From: Bromus sterilis
Taxonomy: Eukaryota > Streptophyta > Magnoliopsida > Poales > Poaceae
Reading direction: 5' to 3'
Assembly: GCA_950022295.1 (NCBI GenBank)
Contig: OX465598.1
Location: 5,022,001 to 5,086,000, forward strand
DNA length: 64,000 nucleotides
Of this stretch, positions 31,666 through 43,050 are shown in pieces. Under the pieces are notes generated by a model. It searched no databases. It was not told the origin of the DNA and worked only from the letters and a program-made list of their open reading frames with translations. Position numbers and translations under genes: made by a program. Every line of letters starts with the position of its first letter. Positions within the stretch are counted from its first letter, which is position 1.

Positions 31666-33610
31666 TTTTATGTCATGCTTTTCCTAGTCACCCATGATGT
31701 CGTGCTACCCATGTTGCCCTTGCTGATATGCTGTGTGCTTCCCCTTCTGCTGCTCGGTGGTGTGTGTTGCGATCTGTTGGCCCTAACCCTTGCTGCTTCT
31801 CGGGTTGAGGGGTGTACTGCTAGCTACTTGCCCTGCCCCTTGATGATTCTCGCTATTGGCGAGGAGAGGCGAGATAGCGAGGGGGTGGTAACCTTGATGA
31901 GTGTCGGTTGAAAGAGGAGATGCGAGAGCGGGAGGGCGGTTGGCCGGTGGCAAGGGACCAACGACGGTGTTGGGTCAGTTGGGCGGCTATGCGGAGGTGA
32001 GAGCAAGCTTGGGGCCTCGAGCAAACCTAATCGGGATGGATAAGGACTGATTTGATAAGACGCCCCCTGAAATTTTGCAATCTACACCCAGTTTGTGTAG
32101 GGATTAATCGATGTCAAACATATTAATCGGTCTAGCGACGTATTAATCGCTGATTAATCCCCTAACCAATTAACACTAACGATCAACAAAAGCTGCTCGA
32201 TTGTTGGGCGAGTAGCGATTAATCGGTCTAGTAATCGGCAACTCACACGATTTATTGAACAATGTTGAATACACAATTATCGAACTACATCAATATTTCA
32301 CCGTTGTCTATATTTTTGTACAAATTTTACATTATTCATATACATTATAAATATTTTTATATGTGTTTTTATTCAAATACATCATTAATATTTTTCAAAT
32401 ATATGTTTAGTACGTTTAATTATTTATATGTATTTCTTAAAATACCTAAAATCATTTTTAAATGCATAAATATTTAACACTTTTCAAATACTTAATGTTA
32501 ACCATTTTTCGAATAATTATTTTAAGGAAAATATATTTACAAGTTGAAACATTCTTTCAAATTCTCTTAATCCTTTTTAATAATTATAGTTTCTTGCAGA
32601 TTGTGTAAATATTGTTGAAACGGCATGATTTTTTTAAATGTAGCATTCATTTTTGTTAATAACAAAAAAAATTAATGTTTTCAAAATGTCACAAAGAATT
32701 TTTTTGCCATGTTGGAATATATTATTTATCACACAAAGTTTTTTTTAAGGCAATTAACTTTTCTTTTAAATTAAGAAAACAATTTTTTATCCTACTTCAT
32801 GGTCTAATGTTTTAACTGTATTTTATGTTCTTGAATCTATGTATTTAAAATATTTTAAAAAAGTGAACAATTCAAAACAGATTCAAAATTTAAATGAAAA
32901 ATAAGCTACCTTGGCCGACCGATTAATAGTGACATGTGACGCAAGCGACAGTGAGGCTCGCTCTATGCGAGCCAAAGTGGCGCCCCTCTTCTTCCTCCTC
33001 ATCCGAAATATTAATCATAATGTTTCTCTATTTAAATATTTGCGTAATTTCAAAAAAAATCACAAAATTGAAATACTTTCATATGTTAACAATATTCTTG
33101 TATAACATTAATTATCTTAATTACAAAGAAAATTCATGAATTTAATTTTTTTCTAATATTTCAAAAAATGGATATGAATATGAAAAGTGATCCCATATCT
33201 TAAAAAATGATCCAAATGTTATGAATTTTAAAATTGTTCCCAGATTTCCCACAATGTTCATGAATTTGGAAAGCATTTGAAATTTATAAGATGTTCATGG
33301 ATTTTAAAACCGTTTATGAATTTTTTAAATCCTTCATGCATTTGAAAAATATTTCAAAGAAAATGAATTTGAAAAGAAATCTAAGATTTCGAAAATGGTC
33401 TAATTCTCTCAAAACATTTATGAATTTCATAAAAAGTTCAAAGTAAATTATAATTGTAATAAAAATTAGAAGCCAACAAAAAGACTTGAAAAAGACTGAC
33501 AAACAAGAAACATGGAAAACCCCGTTGAGGGAAGGACAGACAAGAAAACGTAAAATGGACATTTCTTTGCAGCAGCGCACTGCTTCAGTGGTACGCTAGG
33601 CGCAGAATAG
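31666..33610. other. Intergenic sequence with ATTAATCG-word cluster and AT-rich block
   Basis: A moderately GC-rich patch at 31660-32030 has short open frames but no domain. Between 32100 and 32235 the word ATTAATCG or GATTAATCC recurs at least five times. From 32240 to 33590 the DNA is AT-rich with repeated TTCATGAATTT and TTTGAAAA words, typical of degraded transposon interior. No gene is supported. Confidence 0.5.
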
Positions 33611-33647
33611 GAGCTCTGCGAAGAGTGTTATTGGCGATATCCGGGTG

Positions 33648-33863
33648 GAAGCCGGGGGAAATTTTAATACGATTACTTCTAGAATAGTTGCTAATAGGAG
33701 TCTCTTTTTAGAATGCAAGTTAATTTTTGAAGGTAGAAATTATAATCTCGATGTTCATCGTCTTGTTAAGTTTGCTACTAGTCTAAATCTAGGTTGGCAC
33801 TTATGGGTTTTGGATCCGCCAGATCCAGTTTGTATTCCGAGGAATTTGGATTTGAATGAATAA
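33648..33863 (+). pseudogene. LINE RNase H C-terminal remnant
   Basis: A frame of about 70 codons reads CKLIFEGRNYNLDVHRLVKF, then LGWHLWVLDPPDPVCIPRN and a stop. This resembles the end of the RNase H-like (RVT_3) domain of grass LINE or related polyproteins, which have an EGR-x3-N-x-DAH-x-LVKF core. The rest of the element is missing, so it is a dead fragment. Confidence 0.6.
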
Positions 33864-33957
33864 GAAGTATTTTACCCCTCAAACAATAAAAAAGCGCAGA
33901 ATATGATCTGGCATCAGCGCCCGGCTGTGGGTAACCCCTCCGGTAACCATGCCGTAA

Positions 33958-34257
33958 GAGCATGGTTAACATATAGCCAGCTATAAGATGTTGCCATACC
34001 ATTTATAGCAAGTTTATAGCCAATAAATATAATAGATAAATATAAATATGTATTATTTTATTGATATATGGTCCACATGTTATTTTCACAAAGTGTCTAA
34101 GAGCAAGTGTTGTAGCCGGCTGTTAACTAATAGTCCTTTTCTATTCTCTCTCCTTTTCTCTCTCTTCCAACTCATCAAAATATAATATTTTATGTTTTTT
34201 AGTTCTTTTTTTTGGGACAATTTTATATTCCCCTGCATCAGTTTATTGTACTTGCTC
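33958..34257. mobile_element. Tourist/Harbinger-like MITE, 300 bp
   Basis: TAA flanks both sides (33955-33957, 34258-34260). The ends are GAGCATGGTTAACATATAG and, in reverse, GAGCAAGTACAATAAAC. The interior is AT-rich with repeated TATAGC words and a CTCTC run. Confidence 0.7.
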
Positions 34258-34260
34258 TAA

Positions 34261-34881
34261 AGAGCCTCCAGAGTAAAAAAGATCATTGGGTTTAGTTAAA
34301 GATGGGACCTAAAAAACAATTTGCTCAGTTTCTTGATTTTTTTGGGTGTGCTGAGCTAAGATACTGTAAAAGCACACAACAATATGACGTCCTACGCCAA
34401 GATCAAACGAAAATAAGTAAGAAAAATATGGCTTAACGTTAACGGGAGTCTATAGATGGAAGGAGTTGACTGTCACATGCGTTGGATCAGATTGGTTCAG
34501 TTAAATAGATCGACTAGCTAGGTAACAAGAGCTGGATCGATCGAAGAGATCAACGTGGGAGGTTTATTAGTTAATTAAACGTGGAACAACTAAGCAATCG
34601 CAAATGGATCAGATCAATTTATGAACACACTGGCACTAGTATATTCAGACAATCCTTCCACTCGCAACCCTTGCAAATTCGATGAATCTGCAGCAAGTTG
34701 CTGCAGTTCAGTTTCATGCCAGATTTGAGAGCCTCTGCGCCAATTAGTTAGCATAGCAACTGGTTACCATATTGATTAGTAGTTTTTCCAATAGCTTAGC
34801 TAGACCTTGTCAAATCCCACATCGACTTACTCGTTGCGGATTCAGTGGATCTGAAGACAGGACTGACATCATACATTAGTA
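34261..34881. other. Intergenic sequence
   Basis: No gene was recognised. Nothing repeats clearly in this stretch. Confidence 0.4.
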
Positions 34882-34884
34882 TAA

Positions 34885-35409
34885 GGGCATTCCCAATGCT
34901 AGTATCTTAGCACGAAATCATAGGTATTTTGCTTATGTGGCATAGTATTTAATGAAAAAAGAGAGGGAGGTTGTATCTTAGCTAAGATACAACCCTTGCA
35001 CGTGGCCATATGCAAAAAGCATAGTTAAACCAATCACATTTATGCATGGAGCCTAAATCATTAGGGCTCTCCCAATGCATTGTTTCTTAGCACAATATCA
35101 TAGGAGCAATTAAAACTTAAGATACAACCACCACAATGCATTGTTTCTTAGTGATTGTATCTTATTTAATAATTTTGGTCTCATGCATACATGTGATTGG
35201 TTTAGCAATGCTTTTTGCATATGGCTCTTTCTTCATTAACTACTATGCCACATAAGCAAAATGCCTATGATTACGTGCTAAGATACAAGCATTGGGAGTG
35301 CCCTTAAATAAGATACAACCTCTAAGAAACAATGCATTGCGAGGGTTGTATCATAAATTTTTATTGCTCCTATGATACTGTGCTAAGAAACAATGTATTG
35401 GGAGAGCCC
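34885..35409 (+). mobile_element. Tourist-like MITE, outer copy split by its own relative
   Basis: TAA flanks the element (34882-34884, 35410-35412). The left half (34885-35060) begins GGGCATTCCCAATGCTAG and the right half (35307-35409) ends TGTATTGGGAGAGCCC. Joining the halves gives TCATTAAATAAGATACAACC, matching the unbroken order in the inner copy. Its native length is about 282 bp. Confidence 0.85.
35064..35303 (-). mobile_element. Inner MITE of the same family, inverted
   Basis: TTA flanks it (35061-35063, 35304-35306). Read on the minus strand it begins GGGCACTCCCAATGCTTG and ends GCATTGGGAGAGCCC. It follows the outer copy's order of CATAAGCAAAATGCC-type, AAGCATTGCTAAACC and AATAAGATACAATC words. 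It inserted into the middle of the outer copy in opposite orientation. Confidence 0.85.
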
Positions 35410-35412
35410 TAA

Positions 35413-35894
35413 GGATCACGAGTAGGCGTAGCAAAGTCTGACTCGCATCGTTAAACAAGACAAGACTTGGGAATTGATCGAGGTCCTAATAACTAAATAA
35501 ACTTGAATTCTGATCGACCCAAGGTATAGCTGTACCCGTGACTCATACATCCGTTTACTTTGAACGATCAGCTGTTATTCAGATCTACACATGCTATCTT
35601 TTTCTTCTGGTTGCATTGACTACATTGCAACTTCGAATTAGCGATCTGTATATGGTCTAACAAATGAATTCAGACATTGTGAAACACTGGTAGCTTTACG
35701 TTAAGACCGGCGAGCTGCGAACTAGTCCTGTTTCAGGTTAAATAATGTGCAATCAACCAGGTAGCTTGTCTACAACACGTTGTCACATGGAGTTTCACTT
35801 AATGTGCTACAGTTAAGCTTTTCAGCGTACTACAAAACTACACTTACGTTCCCTAATATAGTGTCCCGGGGCATACCAGCCCCCCGGCAGTGAA
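35413..35894. other. Intergenic sequence
   Basis: No gene, RNA or repeat was recognised. Confidence 0.4.
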
Positions 35895-36100
35895 GAGGAG
35901 TAGTAGTTTGGATAGGCGAAAGCCTAAGATTGGGAGAGACCATTTTCCCCATGTCTAAAAAGCGCCTTCGGCTCGCTTCAGTGCTTGTAGTCGTCGCTAG
36001 ATGGTCTATGAGTCTAAATGTAATTTTTATTATTTTTAGTATTCATTGTACTACCATGTTTGAAGATGAATAGATCGAAAGTTTTCTTCGCAAAAAAAGA
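35895..36100 (+). mobile_element. Truncated retroelement 3' end
   Basis: A short block contains GGATAGGCGAAAGCC, AGCGCCTTCGGCTCGC and GAAGATGAATAGATCG and ends TTTTCTTCGCAAAAAAAGA. This resembles the 3' tail of grass non-LTR retroelements. No coding part is kept. Confidence 0.5.
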
Positions 36101-36109
36101 AGTGTTATT

Positions 36110-37268
36110 GTGTTACAAAAGGAATATTCCTGAATGTTAGAAGAATGTTTATGTGTGTGAAAAATGTGTTCATCAATCTAAAATATTGTTCTCGCATCTC
36201 TGAAAAAGGGAAATATATAAATTAGTGACATTGAAGGGTTAGAATAAATTATAATTTTTCCAAGCAATGATTTCACATATAAAAAAGAGTTCATGCATCC
36301 ACAAAAAATACATAATGGAAAAAAATGATGCAAAAAACCAAATGAAATGAATTTTGTATAAATTTTCATGGTTAAAAAAATCATGAACTACAAAAACATT
36401 TAGGAATTATAGAAAGTGAGAAAATCAATAAATAAAGAAAAACTAGAAAATGGAAAAGAAATATAAATACATGTTAGAAACCTGAGTATTAGAAGGAAAA
36501 CAAAAACTAAACAAACTGTTGCATGTTTTGTCTCCTTTTATAAACAAGCACCAGTTTCAATCTTCTCCAAGAAGTTTTTCCATATTTGTTTGAATAAACT
36601 ACTTGAAATTTTTAAAGGCATATGTTTCTTTTATTTTGATATCCTATTTCTTTTGCATATGAAATTTACTTGGTTGGCATAAATTTGCAAATATTTATTG
36701 CGTAGACACATGAACATCTTTTGTATTAAAAAAATAAGGATTTAATGTGGTTAAAAAGGATATTATGTATTATTTAAAAAAAATTATGTGCTACAAAAGG
36801 AGTATTCATGTATTTGGCAACAATGTCCATGGGTATGGAAATGATTTTTATCACTATATATAATGTTCATGCATCTCAAAATGAAAAAAATGTATACATT
36901 TCAATAATAAAAATTCAAGGGTTATAAAAAATAATTGTTTATTTCAAAGCAATGTTCATGTGTATACAAAAGAGTTCATGCATCACAAAAATAACATTTC
37001 ACGAAAATTCAATACAAAATAATAGGAAAAAGTAAAAATAGTAAAAAAAATTAATTACAAAATCCTAGATAAAGTAAATAAATTTGATAAAGAGAAATAA
37101 ACTAAATAAAATAAAATAAAATAAAAATAAATAGAAATATAGAACCAAGTTCCCCAAATGGACCCGGCTCAACTGAAACATGCTTTGGATTTTTTTTCTT
37201 GAACATTGCTTACTCCCCGCAAATGAGCCTGGCCCAAGAAAACGTTTACTGCTTAAGAAAAGAAACAA
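36110..37268. repeat. AT-rich block with a diverged 210-bp direct repeat
   Basis: About 36110-36330 and 36785-37010 share an ordered series: TACAAAAGGARTATTC, GTTCATCAATCT-like and GCATCTC words, GGGTTA, AAAGAGTTCATGCATC. The period is about 675 bp. The surrounding sequence is AT-rich with no supported gene. Confidence 0.6.
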
Positions 37269-37469
37269 CTAATTAATCCGAACACAATTTCTGAACAAGA
37301 CTGGGCAGGTCTGCCAGAGGAGTTGGTTGAGTCGTCACAAAATAATTTTACTTGTATAGGTTTTTTTAGGGGTGTACAAGTTGTGAGCTGTACACATGAC
37401 ATAACTGACTTGGTCTTGGCGCATGCACCGATGATGCCGACCACACCAGCCGGCCGTCTGTTTCAGAGG

Positions 37470-37567
37470 TACTCCCTCCGATCCATAATAAATGTCGCTT
37501 ATTTTGTATTAAGCTAATACAAACGTTATACTAGATGAGAGACATTTATTATAGATCGGATGGAGTA
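37470..37567. mobile_element. Stowaway MITE, 98 bp
   Basis: TACTCCCTCCGATCCATAAT and TTATAGATCGGATGGAGTA are inverted ends with TA edges. Both arms contain AATGTCGCTTATT-like or ACATTTATTATAG words. Confidence 0.9.
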
Positions 37568-37887
37568 ATATTTATTGCAAACTCGAGTCATGGATTCTCA
37601 CTGTCCCAGAGGTTTTAAAAATAGTCATAGATCGAGTGGTCGTCACGTACATCAACAGAGTAGGTAGATGCATGCCCGTAGATAGATGCATGTCTGAGAT
37701 GGATATTTTTGTTACACAATTACCGCACAGTACAAGTAACAATATTATTGTACTACGTCCAACACACGGGGCGCAGGGGTGATGGGATGAGAGGAGGGCG
37801 TACCATGTTTATTTGCATTTTTTCCGTTCTGTGCCACGTCCATTAGTGTGTTCTTGTATATCTCTACTCTCTAGTGATGGTTAAATT
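37568..37887. other. Intergenic sequence
   Basis: No gene was recognised. AGATGCATGCCCGTAGATAG shows a small local repeat (GTAGATGCATG twice) near 37661-37690. Confidence 0.4.
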
Positions 37888-37903
37888 AACACTTGTGAGT
37901 GAA

Positions 37904-38464
37904 ATCTGCTACACAGAAAGTCTTTCCACATGCCATCTATGATTGTGTGCTATGTTCAGACAATATTGAAGAGACATCATTGCACTTGTTCTGGGATTGT
38001 ACTTTTGCCCTCCAATGCTGGGATCACATTATACCTAATAGGAAAAATGAGCATTTCATGTATAGACCAAATGAAGCTCGCACACAATTGCTTGCCTCAA
38101 GGTATTGCAACAGAGATCATCATCATGGGGTGTTGGCACATATGAATGCAGAGAAACAATTGGATTTTCAGAGGAACTACGCCTTCTATCATATCATGGA
38201 AGATAGCAATGAAGAAGGATCTTCTACTCCTGGATCACATAATCAAGAATAAATACTAGATCATTCTCAATCATTGGATTAGGGATAATCTACATGAACC
38301 TAGTTCATAAGTTTTTGAAACCAAGACCATCTACTTTGTAGTATGATTACACACAAAACTGACATTGGATGAGTTCACTCACCAATTTTCATGTTCTTTT
38401 ATTGATTATTAATATATTTGATGTAGAACGATTGTTTTACGGTCTTGGTTTCGAAAAAAAGAAA
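37904..38464 (+). mobile_element. 5'-truncated LINE with zinc-binding RT tail and 16-bp TSD
   Basis: AACACTTGTGAGTGAA (37888-37903) and AACACTTGCGAGTGAA (38465-38480) flank the insert, one mismatch in 16. The 3' end is A-rich (AAAAAAAGAAAAA). The insert encodes the end of a LINE polyprotein: CVLCSDNIEETSLHLFWDC with the zf-RVT Cys/His pattern, then WDHIIPNRK. A shifted frame follows with ATEIIIMGCWHI and later NNWIFRGTTPSIISWK. Frameshifts near 38060 and 38150 make it non-functional. Confidence 0.85.
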
Positions 38465-38639
38465 AACACTTGCGAGTGAACGACAACTTCTGTAGCGGTG
38501 AATCTGGCGTGTATTTGACCAGTGGCGAAGCCAGCCTTCACAATCTGTGGGGTCATTGCTATTATTCTGAATTTTTTTCTTCATATGTACAGTAAATGAA
38601 CAGTGTTTTTAAGCTGTTTTTCTAAAAACCTGTGGGGTC

Positions 38640-38900
38640 CACTAGTAGGAAATAGCCTACTGCTGGCGTACGGTGTTTTACTACCGCTGGCGGGCAGGCG
38701 TACGCCAGCGTTGTCCCGCCAGTGGTAACAGCGGTAACTGAAGCTATCGCTGGCGTACGAAACCTTTGCCCGCCAGCGATATAGTCCAGTGCCTCTGGCG
38801 TACTGGTTTGCCCGCCAGTGGCTAGGTACCTGTCCGCCAGTAGTATTTTTTCTGGACTAGGTCCTGTCCGCCAGCAAAAACTTATCTGTACGCCAGCAAT
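38640..38900. promoter_or_regulatory. CACTA subterminal repeat array, left end
   Basis: By eye there are 4 CTGGCG and 7 CGCCAG motifs in about 260 bp, often extended to GCTGGCGTACG or GTACGCCAGCG. In En/Spm-type elements such arrays bind TNPA and bring the ends together. Confidence 0.85.
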
Positions 38901-39190
38901 ATGTTTTCTGGTATTATATTTTTTGCTGAAACTTGTTATATTCCAGCAATACAAAAATTAAATATTTTCAGTAACATGCCAACAATACAAATACATAGGT
39001 TCAAATATAGAAGAGTGATGAAATATTGTTACATCACATTACTAACCAAAATAGACAAGTTGTAATGGCATTACACATTGTATCACACATAGATCACAAA
39101 GACGAGTTGGGAGTTTCATCACATATTGTATCACACATAGATCACCTACATTGTATCACACACAACTACATCTCGATCGAATTGATAGTG

Positions 39191-39451
39191 TCATCTAATA
39201 ACTACAATCACATACAAGAGAATGGTAAAGATGATAAGCAAGAAGGGGATCACGAGGAAGTTGGACTTCATCCGGTGGTTCTTCCTCTCTTGCCCTTGCC
39301 GGTAGTTCAAGTACCGAGCTTCCGCCTCCGCTTTACTCTTGTAGCTCTTGTAGTTGTTGCCCTTGTACTTGTTCACTTGCTTAAAACAATCTTTCCAGTG
39401 CTCATAGACTCCTGGAACGCTACCTTCGTACACCACATACCACTTCTTCAT
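39191..39451 (-). CDS. RNase H1 N-terminal-domain protein with C-terminal membrane anchor
   Basis: An intact 86-codon ORF lies near the 3' end of the CACTA element, downstream of the TNPA/Ulp1-like gene. Residues 2-50 match the RNase H1 N-terminal hybrid-binding domain (Cauli_VI/RHN fold): KKWYVVYEGSVPGVYEHW, then QVNKYKGNNYKSYKSKAEAE. The W-Y-V-V, P-G-V-Y, G-N-x-Y-K-S-Y and E-A-E-A landmarks are present. No RNase H catalytic domain follows. A short basic linker (QGQERKNHRMK) and one hydrophobic helix (about 64-85) form a likely tail anchor. TATAG directly before the ATG could also be a splice acceptor, so it might be the last exon of a longer transcript. The domain is known to bind RNA-DNA hybrids or dsRNA; its role in a CACTA element is unknown. 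Confidence 0.8.
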   Translation of the reverse strand: MKKWYVVYEGSVPGVYEHWKDCFKQVNKYKGNNYKSYKSKAEAEARYLNYRQGQERKNHRMKSNFLVIPFLLIIFTILLYVIVVIR

Positions 39452-39694
39452 CTATAAAAGACATATATAAATATTAACCAAGATAGTTAAAAAGGAAGAT
39501 GTGTGTACATTCATGCATTATAAAAGAAGACTTAGTTCAATGTAAAACTAGCTACATGTCCATCATGCATAAAAGAAGACTTAGTTCATGCATCATGTAA
39601 TACGTACACAAGTTCAACATGAGATAAAGTTTACAACACATGTTCATCGATTGTTCGAAAAAAAACTAGCTACATGCATAGAGAACACACCCTC

Positions 39695-42600
39695 TCACTT
39701 CTTGCTTGGCTTCGGCTTCGACTTCGGCTTCGTCTTCAATGGAGGAAACGGGAGACAACCTTGCAATGAGTTGAACGGTCTGTCATCGCCATGTTGATGT
39801 AAGCGGGCTTCTATTTCAGCGTTAGGTGGTGGACGATGACTGTAGAAGAACACCCCATCGCTATGTATGACATCCATGGTGATCGTCCACGCGATCATTT
39901 GATGAATCCGGCCGAACTCTTGTCTTATTTCGGCATCGGAGGACTCCGCCAAGGTATCGCACCATTTTGCGAGAGACGACGAATATTGTAGTCGTTGTTC
40001 ATACTTTATATACTCTCGCATATGATAGATGACGTACCAGGCCTCCCTCGTACTGCCTGGCGCCTGCTTGATGCAGGCGAACTCAGTTTTATGTATGAAT
40101 GTGTACTTTCCTCGCCTTTGATTTTTTCTTTTTATGATGCCCTCCCTATAAGAGTAGCCAGTGAGAGCATCATCTAGAACATCTTTGATTAGCTTGTAGT
40201 CTTTGTAATTCTGATGACTTCCCGAGTCGAGATATATGGCAAGCGAGTCTTTCGTCTCCAGAGCGATGAGGGTGTCGTATTGGTTTCTACACAAAATAGT
40301 TCGTGGTTCAAAGAGATTATCAGCCTCAGATTAGTTTAACGATAGGAAATCTACTAAAGCATGTTACGGCTGCAAGCGAGAATGACTTACTCAGGAAAGT
40401 AAGGCATGAGAAATATGTTCTTGGAGGGATGATCCACGAAGAAATCTTCGATGTACTTCGTTGCCGCTACCTTACCCTTAGGGTTGTTCAAGAACATTTC
40501 TTGCATGTAGAAGGGGTCCATTATAGCGACATTCGGGGTATTTCTTGCCAAGCTGAGCGCAACCAGGCGGACCATGGATGGGTGGAGCGCATTCATGTGG
40601 AACATGTCAAAGATGTCATTAAACCTCAAGAAGAACAAGTCCCCTGGGTATTGATCCACAAAGCCCAAGCCCTCCGGTACCTTTCCTATGAAAAGCGGGT
40701 ATGTTGGATTGTCATCATTGGCAAGATTCGAATCCACATAGAGAACAGAATTATGGAGGCTCCTCATATCCGAAGTGACGATTTCTAAAAATTTTGGCGG
40801 CAACATAGGTTTACCCAACTCATGGATCGGATGCCAGTTTATGATGGGTACCTTGTCCTGGACCCGTACCGGCTTCCTACACCCCTCCACTGGCTGGCTG
40901 GTGGAGTCAAAGGCACGTTTCTTAATTCTTTTCCGCCCCGTCGTCTTCCTGCTACGCTGCACAAATGAATCTTGGAGCGCCTCTTTGAGTGTGTCTTGGC
41001 TGAGACCGGCTGGATCACCAGGGCTGAAGGGGGCTGTTTCTGGCGCTCCTTGAGAAGAGAATAGACGCCTCGAGCAAAATTTCTCTGTCTGATCTGCGCG
41101 GCAGGAGGGAGGACCCTGGCTCAGACCGGCGACTTGTGTATCATCAAGAGGACCCTCGCTGGCAGCAGGTAATACTTCCTCGTAATCAACGAGGAAGTCT
41201 TCGACGCGAGCATCATTGTCGTCGTGATCAAGATCCGCAGGTTGAGCAGCAAAGGGCTCGTTTTGCTGTGGGGTGGTGAAACAAGAGTCCACACGAATCA
41301 GTTCTTTAGGCCATAGCATGGGCCAAGACAAGCATTGTTCGAAGTTCAACTCGCTATCGGCTTCGGGGGGTTGAGTCGGAGGATCCAAATTGGAGCAACC
41401 CGGAAACACCCGGTCCAATGCAACCCTAAACATGGTATCGGCCATAGGCACTGTGTGGAACACACGGTTAAGTGGTGCCACGATACGTGCCTTTGCCACG
41501 TCCTTCAGCTCATTGTTAACTTGTAATAGCAATGTGCATCCCACCTCATCGGCCTGCGAAAACATGTAAGACGTTAGAGAGGGGCAAGCAAGCGCAAATT
41601 AAACTAGTCGAGACTTTTGCGGCGCTTATTTACCGTCAAGGCGTTGAGCTCGTCTAATGAGCAAGCACCGCGGACGGCTGCCGGCGCGTAAGAGATGGAA
41701 GGGCTGCTACGAGGCGCTGTGCCGGCCGGCGATTCATCCCTCACACCTTGTGGTGTGTTGCCGGTCGCCGTCGTATTCTCCACAATAGGCGGCTCATTAT
41801 TAGAGCCGCTGGCACCTAAGGTGATCACTGGGAGAGGCCCTTGTCAGCCTCCGTCGATCCATTCCGCAATCGACTTCATCATGGTAGGAAGGAGGTCGTT
41901 GACCGTCTGTGTCACTTGCGCCGAGATTATGTTGGGCATCTCACCTTTCACGGTCTCCAATTCTTCCCTCACATTCTTCTCTTCGTTCTTCTTCCTCTCC
42001 TTTCGTGCCTCCTTGGTCTCGGGGTAGTAAAATGAATGTTTGTGACTGAGTCCGGCGCCCACCACACGGCCACGATGCGGCGGCGCTGACACCGGCAAGT
42101 CCTTTACCCTGTTTAGCGCCCTTTCAAAAGAGTTGTCAAACGGCACCTGGGTTGAGGATCCTTGAGATTGAGCTAATGATTCTTCCTCCCGAATTTTGTT
42201 CTCAAGGTCCTTGACCTTCGCGTTCGTGACTAGCTCCTTGGTTTTTGGATTTACCCTGTATCGAGCCCGTACAAATCGATTTTCGAGCGGGTTCTTAAAC
42301 TTCGGGTAGGGGTCCGGCCCTTTCCTTTCCGCGTCCTCCTTATCCCAAACTGGCTGCTTTCCGGGGTAACCACGGCTTCCGAGATTGTGGGGAGCTACGT
42401 TCTTCTCATGCATATCTTTCCCCCACTTCCTAACCGCCTTAGTTGCAGGTAGGTCATGTTTGGCCTTGAAAACAATGAAGTCCTCTTCCAAAATTGAGGG
42501 CCAGTGGCCCTTGATCTTATCAAAATCGGAACCCGCATCAAGCTCATGCCTCACATACCATTTCCAAGTGGATAAGGCTTTGCTGAACTTGCCTAGGGCG

Positions 42601-43050
42601 AATGTGTTCGCTAGATTTTTCTTGATATCAAGGTTATCATAGGGTTCCGGGAACTTGTATCGCGCGTGCAACCGCTGAATGAGGAGGGTGGCCAAAGGTT
42701 CGTTGCTTTTTGACCTTAAGTCCTCTTCATTGAGGTTGAAAAGTTCTCGAAGGATGCATCCAATGCTGTTGCCGTACCCTCTTGCAACATGAACAGGAAG
42801 TGTAGGCAAACCGCTAGCGGGGTCCACCTCCGTAAATTCTTCCCGGATGGTGCGGAGCTTGTTTGGGCCCCTTTCCTTACGCTGCCGCTTGGCTTCGCTA
42901 CCAGATGTCGCGTTGCCATCCCCGGCACCACTAGTAGTGGTCTCGTTGCCATCCCCGGCACCACTAGTAGTAGTCTCATTGCCTGCATCCCCGTCTTCAT
43001 CATGTTGATAAGCATCAAAGTGTTCACCCGCAAGCGTTAGAGCAGCACTC
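39695..43050 (-). pseudogene. CACTA TNPA/Ulp1-like gene with one stop codon
   Basis: Four coding blocks on the minus strand can be joined. Block A (about 43050-41847) has an acidic N-terminus with a duplicated 33-bp unit (GNETTTSGAGD, 42903-42970) and a Transposase_24-like part (VAPHNLGSRGYPGKQPVWDK; a coiled coil near KNEEKNVREELETVKGE). An in-frame TGA at 41846-41844 then separates it from block B (to 41634). Block C (41553-40391) carries a DUF8039-like start (CTLLLQVNNELKDVAKARIV) and the front of an Ulp1-like cysteine protease fold (FLMPYFPE). Block D (40286-39695) continues NQYDTLIALETKDSLAIYLD with a Lys/Pro tail. The introns 41633-41554 and 40390-40287 have GT/AG and matching phase. 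The TGA probably arose from CGA. The catalytic Cys/His residues of Ulp1 were not clearly located. Confidence 0.75.

Noticed and set aside
40303..40788. 161-codon plus-strand frame in the CACTA element
   Set aside because: Antisense to block C of the TNPA/Ulp1-like gene, which has consistent splice sites and protein similarity.
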